Shown in pieces: positions 1 through 8,195 of a DNA stretch of 56,927 nucleotides. This DNA comes from CAYYJM01 sp964471755 (GTDB lineage: Bacteria > Planctomycetota > Planctomycetia > Gemmatales > Gemmataceae), in NCBI GenBank assembly GCA_964471755.1, contig CAYYJM010000006.1, forward strand, positions 1-56,927, written 5' to 3'. A program made the position numbers and the translations under genes. The notes beneath the pieces are model-generated. The model did no database searches. It saw only the letters and a list, made by a program, of their open reading frames with translations, and was not told where the DNA came from. Positions within the stretch are counted from its first letter, which is position 1. Each line of letters starts with the position of its first letter.

Positions 1-1233
1 GATACCGCTGCAAACATCAGGCCAAGCGTGCATTACTTTCCTTACTGCCGATAACCGCCCGGCTGTCGGGCTCTCCAGGTCGAAGCTCATCTCCCAGCGG
101 CCGGTCAGGGTCTTGGCCAGTTGTTGCAGCAGCGGCCCGGCCAGCGGGGGAGCGGTGCTGTCCGCGGTCAGGCCCTTGACGCCCTTGCGTTTGCCGACGT
201 CGATCTTCGCGTCGCGCAGGTTCGCTCCGGTGAAGTCGGCACCGGTCAATTTCGCCCCGGTGAAGTCGGCCTCGGCCAGGTTCGCGCCGCGGAAGTTCGC
301 CTGGCGCAGGTCGGTGTCCTTGAGGTTCGCCCGGGTCAGCACGGCCCGCTGGAAGTCGGCCCCGTGGAGGTCGGCTCCTTCGAGGTTCGCTTCCCCCAGC
401 TGCGCCTCGGTGAATACCGCCCCGGCGAGACGGGTACCGGCCAGCTGCGCATATTTCAGATTGCCCCGGCTGAAGTTCGCCTTCTCGGCGATCAGATCGA
501 CCGCCGACCAGTGGCAGCCTTGTACCTCGGTCAAATCCGCCTCGGTCAGATCACAACCAGTCCACGGCGTGCCCCAGCTGCTGAGTCTCTTCAGGATCGC
601 CCGGCGGAAGGAACTCCCCTTGTGAATCCCGTCAAGAATGACCGTACTCAGGTCCAGGCCGTCGAACTGGCAGTCCTCCGAACTCAAGACGCTGAAGCCG
701 GAATGGGGACCGATCGAGCGGAAGTCGATGCCGTGTGCCTCGCACATGTAGCCCCGGGTCAGGGTGGCACCGGCGAGCTTGACGCCGGTCAGGTCGCAGC
801 CGAAGAGACGGTAGCCTGTCAGGTCGAGACCACTCAGATCGGCCCCCGACAGGTCGAGTTTCCGACCCGTGGTATACCCCGGCTGGAGAAGGGCGAACGT
901 CTCGGCATTGGCCGGCCCGCCCTGGAGCAGAGCCAGGGACTCCTCGCGCGACGGCAGAAGCAGGGCGTGGGCGTCGTTGTGGTACAGAGTGGTGACACTC
1001 GCCCCGGTCAGCCGGGCGACGGTCTTCTCCGCCTGGGATTTGCCCGGCGAGCCACGCCGCGACTCGGCCAGAACGAGATAGTCCAGGTCGTCGTCGATGG
1101 CGTCCACGACGGATCCGCCCAGGGCCTCGATCATGCGCTGAAGTTGTCCCCGTTCGTAGGAGCGAATCTTGCTGTCCAGGTGGAAGGTCTTGCCCTGCAC
1201 GGGCGAGGTCGCCGTCGCTTTCTTCCGGGCCAT
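1..1233 (-). CDS. BRCT-like / pentapeptide-repeat protein (3' end cut by window edge)
   Basis: The frame is open from an ATG at 1233 to the left edge, so the C-terminus is missing. Residues about 10-95 resemble a BRCT domain (GKTFHLDSKI, then IEALGGSVV and DYLVLAES). From about residue 125 there are many A(D/N)L/F pentapeptides (for example GADLSGLDL, GANLAEADF, GAKLTGADF), predicting a right-handed beta-helix. Such proteins usually act by protein-protein contact and no enzymatic site is visible. The LMW phosphatase gene ends only 7 nt upstream on the same strand, so the two are probably co-transcribed. The function of the BRCT-pentapeptide combination is unknown to me; a scaffold or signalling role is inference. 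Confidence 0.85.
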   Translation of the reverse strand, partial: MARKKATATSPVQGKTFHLDSKIRSYERGQLQRMIEALGGSVVDAIDDDLDYLVLAESRRGSPGKSQAEKTVARLTGASVTTLYHNDAHALLLPSREESLALLQGGPANAETFALLQPGYTTGRKLDLSGADLSGLDLTGYRLFGCDLTGVKLAGATLTRGYMCEAHGIDFRSIGPHSGFSVLSSEDCQFDGLDLSTVILDGIHKGSSFRRAILKRLSSWGTPWTGCDLTEADLTEVQGCHWSAVDLIAEKANFSRGNLKYAQLAGTRLAGAVFTEAQLGEANLEGADLHGADFQRAVLTRANLKDTDLRQANFRGANLAEADFTGAKLTGADFTGANLRDAKIDVGKRKGVKGLTADSTAPPLAGPLLQQLAKTLTGRWEMSFDLESPTAGRLSAVRKVMHAWPDVCSGI

Positions 1234-1240
1234 GATCGCC

Positions 1241-1684
1241 TCACGTTGGGGTTCTCAGTTTCGCCAGCAACGCCTCGATCTCACGATCGATTCCGGTCAG
1301 GGCCGCCTCGGCGGGGCCGTCGTGGAGGTCGTCGATGTCCCAGTAGGTGATGCGATCCTCCCAGGCCGGGAAGCGATTCTGGACCATCGGCCGGTGTTCG
1401 CCGGCCTTCACGGCGATGACCAGCTCCGCCCGCGTCAGGTCGTCCTCGACCAGTTGCAGCGGCGACCGTCCCATCGATGGACAGAGGATGCCGAGGCTCT
1501 CCAGTCGCTCGGCCGACTGACGGGCGATCGTGCCGACGCTGAAGACGCCGTAGACGTCCACCATGAGGCCGCGCGAGTCGGCTCGCTTCGGCAGACCCAG
1601 GCTCGTCGCCCGGTAGTTGAACAGGATCTCGGCATATCGACTGCGGTAGAAGTTGCCCGTGCAGAGGAATAATACCTGAGACAT
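1241..1684 (-). CDS. Low-molecular-weight protein-tyrosine-phosphatase family protein
   Basis: A 147-residue protein with the CX5R(S) loop at the extreme N-terminus (CTGNFYRS, Cys8 to Arg14). This is the phosphate-binding loop of LMW-PTP and arsenate-reductase-type phosphatases. A C-terminal Asp-rich segment (WDIDDLHD) is placed where the general-acid Asp lies. The start is chosen at ATG 1684 because AAGGAG sits 7 nt upstream and the P-loop then begins at residue 8, the normal position; a longer upstream frame has no family similarity. It cleaves phosphotyrosine or a related low-molecular phosphoester in the cytoplasm. An arsenate-reductase role is possible, but no ars genes are nearby. A TACAAT box on this strand (1714-1719) may be its -10. 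Confidence 0.85.
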   Translation of the reverse strand: MSQVLFLCTGNFYRSRYAEILFNYRATSLGLPKRADSRGLMVDVYGVFSVGTIARQSAERLESLGILCPSMGRSPLQLVEDDLTRAELVIAVKAGEHRPMVQNRFPAWEDRITYWDIDDLHDGPAEAALTGIDREIEALLAKLRTPT

Positions 1685-1821
1685 CGAACGCTCCTTGTCA
1701 TGAATCCTGGGGCATTGTAGCGGAAAGGGAAGGCCCGACGGCAGGTTCGTAGCGACGCCAAAAACGAGGCCCTCTCGGCCGGTTCGAGACCGGACGGGAG
1801 GGGGGATCCTCTCGGGGCCGT

Positions 1822-2277
1822 TCAAGGGTTTCCAGGCACGGCCAGTCTTGCCGGGTCGATGGCGACGATTCCAGGGAAGCGAGAGAAGTCGGCCACGTTG
1901 AAGGTCAGCAGGTGGGTGACCTGATGAATCATCATCGCTGCGACCAGTCGAGCATCGTGCCCTTGCTTACCCAGCACAGCGTGGCGAGTAACGAGACCCA
2001 GCCAGGCAGGAAAGATCGCGGCAGAGTCGGCCAGGAGTGGGAAGAGTTGTTGCAGCCTGGTCAACTCTGCCGCCGTTGCGGTGGCCGAGAGGCCCATGCC
2101 ATTGCTCGCCATCGGCCGGGTTGCCACGACCCAGAACTCGTAGAGAACCTGTGGCACCAGGCAGGGCGTATCACCTCGACCTGTCAGGGCATCGACCGCG
2201 TCCAGGGCAAGCGCGTGCTGGACGTGCCCGAGCTGGAACATCCGGGCCAGGATGTTGGGATCGAGCAGGACGTTCAT
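1822..2277 (-). CDS. PIN-domain ribonuclease toxin (VapC-like)
   Basis: A 151-residue protein with the PIN fold layout: LLDPNIL at the N-terminus, a Glu in LYEFW, HDARLVA and FNVADFSRF. This gives the acidic set Asp6, Glu47, Asp108 and Asp130, which coordinates Mg in VapC-type RNases. The start overlaps the stop of the upstream gene by ATGA, the usual translational coupling of toxin-antitoxin pairs. It is expected to cut RNA, typically tRNA or rRNA, when its partner is degraded. The identity as a PIN protein is strong; the toxin role rests on family and context. Confidence 0.85.
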   Translation of the reverse strand: MNVLLDPNILARMFQLGHVQHALALDAVDALTGRGDTPCLVPQVLYEFWVVATRPMASNGMGLSATATAAELTRLQQLFPLLADSAAIFPAWLGLVTRHAVLGKQGHDARLVAAMMIHQVTHLLTFNVADFSRFPGIVAIDPARLAVPGNP

Positions 2278-2519
2278 TCGCCCCGTCCCTCGTAGATGCG
2301 TTCCCGGCTCCAGTCAACTTCGTGGGTAATCGGTGGATGGCTCTCCGCCCACGTCCGAATCGCCGCGCGCCATTCCTCGCGGCTGACGAACGGCACGGGA
2401 AGCCGCTCCTCTTGCGCCGCCTGCTTCTTCAGGACGGCCACCAACTGCTCCACCGCGGCGATCGCCTCGGTGGAGAGGCCACTCACGTCAATGGTCTGGG
2501 TCATCGGTTTGGTCTCCAT
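2274..2519 (-). CDS. Antitoxin of the VapBC-like pair
   Basis: An 81-residue protein that overlaps the PIN gene start by 4 nt. The N-terminal half (LSTEAIAAVEQLVAVLKKQ) looks like a helical segment. The C-terminal half is charged and Trp-rich (EEWRAAIRTW, then VDWSRERIYEGRG), the kind of tail that threads across a PIN active site. ATG 2519 has a G-rich stretch upstream; ATG 2504 (MTQTIDV) is an alternative with GGAG at suitable distance. No recognisable DNA-binding fold can be asserted from the sequence, so its VapB identity is inferred from the partner and size. Confidence 0.75.
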   Translation of the reverse strand: METKPMTQTIDVSGLSTEAIAAVEQLVAVLKKQAAQEERLPVPFVSREEWRAAIRTWAESHPPITHEVDWSRERIYEGRGE

Positions 2520-2650
2520 GACAACGCCCCCACCAACATGACACCTGGCCTGCGTTATCCTGTCAAGCCGCGACTGACCGGTTCACACCTGCGCCGTGGC
2601 TCGCTACCATGAAGTGAAGCGCCGTGGCTCGTTCCTCGCCGAGGTGTCCC

Positions 2651-3547
<897 letters not shown>

Positions 3548-3551
<4 letters not shown>

Positions 3552-4414
3552 TGACGTGGGCGATCCTGCTGCTGACGCTGCCGGCCCAGGTCGAGCATCC
3601 TCTTCAGAAACTCGGTGACATCGAGGCGTCACTGACCGTGACGGTGCCCGAGCGAACCGACCGGAGCAGCCCGCCGCGCGTCTTGCTGACGCTGACAGTC
3701 ACCGGCCCGGCGACGATGCGCGTCGAGGCGGCGACGCTCGGCGAGGAGGTCCGCTCCTGGCGTGTGTCGCGCTGGTCGAGCTGGACGCCCGGCGATCGAC
3801 TGACCGTCGCCCAGACGCTGCTGCTGGAGCAGACCTTGCCCGGAATGCAGGCGGTGCCTGGCGTCCGGGTGCGTGTCTGGTCGTCGCCCGGAGCAATGCC
3901 GCAGCAGTTCGAGTGGCCCGATCCGATGGGACCGCTCGTCTGGATTCCTGAGCCGCCCGTCCCTCGGCCGGCTCCAGAGGAAGGCCGCTGGCTGCTGTAT
4001 GCCGGCCTCGCCGCCGCCCTGGCTCTGGCCGTGATCGGCCTGGCGACCTGGCGATGGCTGCGTCGCCCGGCCCCGCCGCCTCCGCCGACACCGACCGAGG
4101 CGGCCCAGGCCGCCTTGCACGCCCTGGCCGTCTCCGCCGCCTGGACCGATCCGCGTGCTGCGGCTACACGATTGAGCGACACGCTGCGGACGTTCCTGTC
4201 GGCCCGAACCGGCCTGGATCTGCACCCGCGTACGGTGGCCGAGTGTCTGGAGTTGCTCAGGGATCAGCCGGTGACACCGGCGCAGATGGCGACCCTGGAA
4301 CGCCTGCTCCTCTGGTGCGACGTGACGCGCTTTGCCGGCCCGGCTGCCGATGCCAGCGCCGGACCCGAGATGGTGGCGGAAGCCCAGCGGTGGGTGGCGT
4401 CGTTCCCCATTTAG
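3548..4414 (+). CDS. DUF4381-like membrane protein
   Basis: A 288-residue protein whose start overlaps the DUF58 stop. It has an N-terminal hydrophobic signal, then a beta-rich extracytoplasmic part to about residue 145. One strong membrane helix follows (LLYAGLAAALALAVIGLATW, about 149-171), then a Pro-rich linker (RRPAPPPPPTP) and a helical cytoplasmic part. This matches the layout of DUF4381 proteins in MoxR/DUF58/BatA loci, thought to form a membrane complex with the vWA proteins. Assignment is by topology and neighbourhood rather than by a unique motif. Its TAG stop is part of the palindromic repeat that follows. Confidence 0.75.
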
Positions 4415-4494
4415 CCGCCGGCTTGCCGGCGGTCTTCGTCGCGAATACCCGCCGGCAAGCCGGCGGCTAAATGAGGAGGCTTACCGGCGGCTAA
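4411..4494. repeat. Palindromic repeat between convergent genes, carrying both stop codons
   Basis: TTAGCCGCCGGCTTGCCGGC begins a 22-bp arm (4411-4432) that is repeated as a perfect inverted copy at 4449-4470, with a 16-nt loop. A third partial copy (GCTTACCGGCGGCTAA) ends at 4494. The TAG stop of the DUF4381-like gene (4412-4414) is inside the first arm. The TAG stop of the NADH dehydrogenase gene on the minus strand (4493-4491) is inside the third copy. The element can fold into a long hairpin and may act as a bidirectional terminator. Confidence 0.9.
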
Positions 4495-5657
4495 CTGGAA
4501 CCCACCGGCGGCATCGTCTGCACCACCGGTGCCGCCGCGGCCAGGATCGCCGCCCGGTCGCCTCTCGGCGGGTAGATCCGGACGCAGTTGATCGTTCGCT
4601 TCGTCTCCTTCGCCTTCGCCCCCGTCGCGACGACGTGGCGATCCCAGCCTTCCGTGTAGACCGCCCCCCACGCTCCCAGATCGAGTACGGTCACGTACCA
4701 GTCGATCCGCAGCGGCAGCATCGGCAGGCCGAACAGTTCGCTCACCACGTTGTACCCCGCGAATCGGCCCATCGGCCGGCCGTGTTGACACGACAGGATC
4801 GAGACGTGCGTATCATCCATCTTCGCCCGGGCCACGTCTCCGGCAGCGAAAACGTCCGGCACGCCGGTCACGCGCAGGTAGTCGTCCACCGTCACCCGGC
4901 CGAATCGGTCGCGTTCCACGGGAAACGTCGCCGTCAGCGGATTGGCCCGCAGACCGGCACACCAGACGACCGTGGTCGCCGGGATCGTCTCACCCGTACG
5001 GAGGACGACGCCAGCCGGGGTGATCGCCACGACCTCGACGCCCACACGTGTGGCGACACCGAGGGTGGCCAGGGCCGTCTCGATCACTGGCCGGGCTGAT
5101 TCGCCCATGTCGGAGCCGACGTGCGGAGCATGGTCCGCGAGCGTGACGTGACAGTGAGCCGCCAGGTCGGTCGCGATCTCGATGCCGGTCAGGCCGGCTC
5201 CGATCACGACGACGGCGGATCGCTCCGGCAACGTCGCCAGGTGCGTCCGCAGTCGGGCCGCCCCGGCGTAGGTGTCCACGTCGAAGGCGTGTTCGGCGAG
5301 GCCGGGTATGGCTGGACGAACGACCTGACTGCCCAGAGCGAAAACGAGCCGGTCGTAGCTGAGGGACCTCGATCCGCTGACCGTCACCGTCCGGTTCGCC
5401 GGGTCGATGCCGGTCACGTCTCCCTCGACCCGGCGCACGCCGATCGGGCCGAGAACATCGTCGAGCGGCACGCGGATCGAGGGAAGATCCGCCTCGTAAT
5501 TGCGTACGCGGATCGAGTGGTAGGCGTCGCGGTTGACGAGCGTCACCTCGGCGACGTCGGGACCGTGGCCGAGTTCATCAAGTCGGCGTGCCGCGCCCAC
5601 GGCGGCCCACAGGCCCGCGAAACCGCCGCCCAGGACGAGAATGCGTTTGCTGGTCAT
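4491..5657 (-). CDS. Type II NADH dehydrogenase-like FAD/NAD(P) oxidoreductase
   Basis: A 388-residue flavoprotein with an N-terminal FAD dinucleotide-binding site (VLGGGFAGLWAA), a central NAD(P) site (VVVIGAGLTGIEIATDL, about residue 155-171) and the FAD-contacting VFAAGDVAR near residue 295. There is no redox-active CxxC, which separates it from disulfide reductases and fits the NDH-2 or sulfide:quinone reductase-like group. It probably passes electrons from NADH to quinone at the inner face of the membrane without pumping protons. ATG 5657 is chosen because GGAGGA lies 6 nt upstream. The gene is transcribed divergently from the uridine kinase. Confidence 0.85.
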   Translation of the reverse strand: MTSKRILVLGGGFAGLWAAVGAARRLDELGHGPDVAEVTLVNRDAYHSIRVRNYEADLPSIRVPLDDVLGPIGVRRVEGDVTGIDPANRTVTVSGSRSLSYDRLVFALGSQVVRPAIPGLAEHAFDVDTYAGAARLRTHLATLPERSAVVVIGAGLTGIEIATDLAAHCHVTLADHAPHVGSDMGESARPVIETALATLGVATRVGVEVVAITPAGVVLRTGETIPATTVVWCAGLRANPLTATFPVERDRFGRVTVDDYLRVTGVPDVFAAGDVARAKMDDTHVSILSCQHGRPMGRFAGYNVVSELFGLPMLPLRIDWYVTVLDLGAWGAVYTEGWDRHVVATGAKAKETKRTINCVRIYPPRGDRAAILAAAAPVVQTMPPVGSS

Positions 5658-5730
5658 GCGTTCCTCCGAAGCGAGGAGTCGGCCTTGTCCCTGCCCTGAG
5701 TGCAGCTTACAAATACAGAAGGAGAGGACC

Positions 5731-6387
5731 ATGCAACCATCGACGCGCGCACGTCCGTTCGTCCTCGGCATCGCCGGCGGCTCCGGCTCCGGCAAGACGA
5801 CGATCATCGCCCAGCTGCGGGCCAGCCCCTACCACGATCACCTCAATGTCCTGCCCCAGGACGCCTACTACCTCAACGGCCCGGACATGCCGCCGAGCGT
5901 TCGTGGCACCGGGAACTGGGACCATCCCGACGCCCTGGAGAATACGCTCTACGTCGAACATATCGACGCTCTCATCGCCGGGGCGGCGATCGATCAACCC
6001 GTCTACGACTTCGCCACGCATTCGCGTACCGAGCAGGTCATCCGCGTCGAGCCACGGCCGATCCTCGTACTGGACGGTATCTTGCTTCTGGCCATACCGG
6101 NNNNNNNNNNGATTCGCCATCGGATCGACCTGCGCGTCTTCGTCGATACACCCGGAGAAGAGCGCGTCGTCCGGCGCATCCTGCGCGACATCACCGAGCG
6201 TGGTCGAACGGTGGAGTCGGTCACCCAGCAGTTCCGCGAGTCGGTTCGGCCGATGCACGATCGCTTCGTCGAGCCGAGTCGAAACCATGCACACCTGATC
6301 ATCCTGTGGGACTGGGACACCGACCACCGCCCGGCCATCGAGGTTCTCCTGGCGCGGATCGCCGTGGCCGTCGGCGGAGCGAACTGA
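5731..6387 (+). CDS. udk: Uridine kinase (interrupted by an assembly gap)
   Basis: Uridine/cytidine kinase of pyrimidine salvage, using ATP to phosphorylate uridine to UMP. The P-loop GGSGSGKTT is at residues 15-23. The family segments QDAYYL, NWDHPDAL, PVYDFATHSRT, VLDGILLL and LRVFVDTP follow in the normal order. ATG 5731 has AGGAGAGG 3-10 nt upstream. Ten N at 6101-6110 fall between ILLLAIP and IRHRIDL. Comparison with the usual spacing of uridine kinases suggests that about one base, not ten, is really missing; the frame needs a gap of 1, 4, 7 or 10. A hairpin follows the stop. Confidence 0.92.
   Translation: MQPSTRARPFVLGIAGGSGSGKTTIIAQLRASPYHDHLNVLPQDAYYLNGPDMPPSVRGTGNWDHPDALENTLYVEHIDALIAGAAIDQPVYDFATHSRTEQVIRVEPRPILVLDGILLLAIPXXXXIRHRIDLRVFVDTPGEERVVRRILRDITERGRTVESVTQQFRESVRPMHDRFVEPSRNHAHLIILWDWDTDHRPAIEVLLARIAVAVGGAN
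6101..6110. other. Assembly gap (10 N) inside udk
   Basis: The frame continues across the N run only for gap lengths equal to 1 modulo 3. A single missing base would give the normal spacing of the family between the GILLL strand and the FVDT strand. Confidence 0.85.
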
Positions 6388-6390
6388 CGG

Positions 6391-6420
6391 GGAGATGCCC
6401 TCGTCCAGGAGGGCAGCTCC
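6391..6420. terminator. Hairpin after udk
   Basis: TGCCCTC (6396-6402) pairs with GAGGGCA (6409-6415) around a 6-nt loop, and flanking GGAG and CTCC extend the stem. There is no U-tract, as is common in GC-rich genomes. Confidence 0.45.
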
Positions 6421-6487
6421 TGCTATGCTACCAGTTCCGGCCGGCACTCCGAGACAACCCCCGGCGGCGATTCAAGGAACACGAGCG

Positions 6488-7378
6488 ATGAACAGGACCA
6501 AGGGCGAACTCTTCGCCGGGGTCACGGTGGCCCTGGTCACCCCGTTCAAGAACGGCGACATCGACTTCGCCGCCCTCCGCAAACTCGTCGACTGGCACGT
6601 CGAGCAGGGCACCGACTGCCTCGCTCCCGTCGGCACCACCGGCGAGTCGCCGACGATCGACCACACCGAACACGAGAAGGTCGGTGCCGCCGTCGTCGAG
6701 CAGGCGGCCGGCCGTATCAAGATCATGGCCGGCACCGGCTCGAACAGTACGCGCGAGGCCATTCGCCTGACGAAGTTCGCCGCCCGCGTCGGCGCGCAGG
6801 GAGCCCTCATGGTCGGGCCGTACTACAACAAGCCGACCCAGGAAGGTTACTACCAGCACTTCAAGGCCGTCACCGAGCAGACCGACCTGCCGATCGTGCT
6901 GTACAACATCCCGGGCCGGACGGCGTCGAACATCCTGCCGGAGACGATCGCCCGCATCGGCGAACTGAAGAGCGTCGTCGCGGTCAAGGAAGCGACCGGC
7001 TCGATGGACCAGGCGTCGCAGATCGCCGCCCTGTGCGACCTGACGCTGCTCAGCGGCGACGACAGTCTGACGCTGCCGTTGCTGTCGATCGGCGGCCGGG
7101 GTGTCGTCTCGGTGGTCGGAAACATCGTGCCGCGCGACCTGAAGGCGATGATCACGGCCTGGGACGCCGGCAATCATGCCGAGGCCCTGCGCTGGCACCG
7201 GAAGCTCTTCCCGCTCTGCCGTGACCTGCTCAGTGTGGCGACCAATCCGATTCCGCTCAAGACGGCGATGAAGTTGCTCGGCCGCGATGGTGGTGAGTTG
7301 CGTCTACCGATGTGTCCGCTGGACGCCGTCGGCGAAAAGCGCATCGCCGACGTGCTTCGGGGTTACGGTCTTCTGTAA
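6488..7378 (+). CDS. dapA: 4-hydroxy-tetrahydrodipicolinate synthase
   Basis: A 296-residue TIM-barrel aldolase that condenses pyruvate with aspartate semialdehyde, the first committed step to diaminopimelate and lysine. Visible family motifs are VALVTPF, GTTGESPT, the catalytic Tyr139 in VLYNIPGRT and the Schiff-base Lys167 in VAVKEATG. ATG 6488 has AAGGAA 8 nt upstream and gives the normal family length. The gene follows udk after about 100 nt and is probably transcribed separately. It is clearly distinct from the divergent DapA-superfamily protein encoded at 32747. Confidence 0.95.
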   Translation: MNRTKGELFAGVTVALVTPFKNGDIDFAALRKLVDWHVEQGTDCLAPVGTTGESPTIDHTEHEKVGAAVVEQAAGRIKIMAGTGSNSTREAIRLTKFAARVGAQGALMVGPYYNKPTQEGYYQHFKAVTEQTDLPIVLYNIPGRTASNILPETIARIGELKSVVAVKEATGSMDQASQIAALCDLTLLSGDDSLTLPLLSIGGRGVVSVVGNIVPRDLKAMITAWDAGNHAEALRWHRKLFPLCRDLLSVATNPIPLKTAMKLLGRDGGELRLPMCPLDAVGEKRIADVLRGYGLL

Positions 7379-7716
7379 GCCGGCACCCGAATCAAGCCGG
7401 GGAGGATTTTCCAGGATTTCTATTTGATCCGGCCGCCTTCCCGGTTATCGTACCTCTGAGGATGGCAGAAAAATCACGGAACGAATCCAACGTACTGAAC
7501 GTCTCTCATTCGAGCGTCGGACGGTCGGCGGATTCCTGAGGCGACTCGCAACCCTCACCCGTGGGTTTCTGCCTTTCCAGATTTTGGCATTCTCACACGC
7601 ATCGCCTCCGAGTCGGCATCCCTAAGCAGGGGCCTCCCTGTGCGACTCGATGTTTTTTCCGATCGGATCACTCCGGTCGATGATTGGCTGCGCCGTGTGT
7701 GGTCTGGAGGTGAATT
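7379..7716. other. Intergenic region, no gene recognised
   Basis: 338 bases between dapA and the ArsR-type gene. They are somewhat richer in A+T than the surroundings and have short open frames that resemble no protein I know. I see no tRNA, riboswitch core or repeat. The last bases hold the GGAGG ribosome site of the regulator. Its size leaves room for regulatory sites recognised by the regulator itself, but no clear inverted repeat operator is evident. Confidence 0.6.
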
Positions 7717-8157
7717 GTGACCCTGTTGCCACCGCTCAAGCGGACGCCTCCTTCATCTACTTCCTTCCCGAATGGTGTGGGTTCCGTGGCTGTGCAGAGC
7801 ATTTCCGAGAATACGATCCAGCGATTAACGACGATCTTCAAGCTTCTGGCTGACAGGTCTCGCCTGAAAATCGTCCTGGCCCTCGCTCAGGCTGGCGAGA
7901 TGCATGTCACGGCCCTGTGCGAGATGCTCGGTGGCGAATCACAGAAGGCCTCCCAGCCGGCCGTCAGCCACCATCTGACCCTCATGAAGGCAGTCGGCCT
8001 GGTAACCGTCGATCGACGTGGCAAACACAACTTCTATTCGCTCGCTTCCGATCACGTCCGCGATCTGATCGAACAGATCTTTGCCGACGACGCAGGGGCG
8101 ACGAAAGAACTTCGCATTCAAGAATGGGTTCTGTCGTTCCAGCGCAAGCCGGAATGA
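7717..8157 (+). CDS. ArsR-family winged-helix transcriptional regulator
   Basis: A 146-residue protein with a winged helix: IFKLLADRSRLKIVLALAQ, then VTALCEML, the recognition helix SQPAVSHHLTLMKAVGLV and a wing RRGKHNFYSLA. ArsR-type repressors release DNA upon binding metals or other signals. There is no CVC or other obvious metal motif. The helix-turn-helix carries a few extra residues (GGESQKA) before SQPAVSHHL compared with the usual family spacing. GTG 7717 is preferred because GGAGG lies about 7 nt upstream; an internal start nearer SISENTIQ cannot be excluded. It converges on hemL, with a hairpin between them. Confidence 0.85.
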   Translation: MTLLPPLKRTPPSSTSFPNGVGSVAVQSISENTIQRLTTIFKLLADRSRLKIVLALAQAGEMHVTALCEMLGGESQKASQPAVSHHLTLMKAVGLVTVDRRGKHNFYSLASDHVRDLIEQIFADDAGATKELRIQEWVLSFQRKPE

Positions 8158-8161
8158 CCGT

Positions 8162-8189
8162 CGCGAGCCAGATTCCTAACTGGCTCGCG
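8162..8189. terminator. Bidirectional hairpin between regulator and hemL
   Basis: CGCGAGCCAG (8162-8171) and its inverted copy CTGGCTCGCG (8180-8189) enclose an 8-nt loop. The position between two convergent stops fits a shared terminator. Confidence 0.6.
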
Positions 8190-8195
8190 GGACTG

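Noticed and set aside
1783..1800. GGTTCGAGACC resembling a tRNA T-loop
   Set aside because: No acceptor stem, anticodon arm or CCA context can be built around it.
2274..2519. A new toxin-antitoxin type
   Set aside because: The pair has the normal PIN acid residues, ATGA overlap and antitoxin size; it is an ordinary VapBC-like module.
7650..7853. Plus-strand frame of 67 codons overlapping the start of the ArsR-type gene
   Set aside because: It is in another frame from the winged-helix protein and lacks a ribosome site; nothing in it resembles a known protein.
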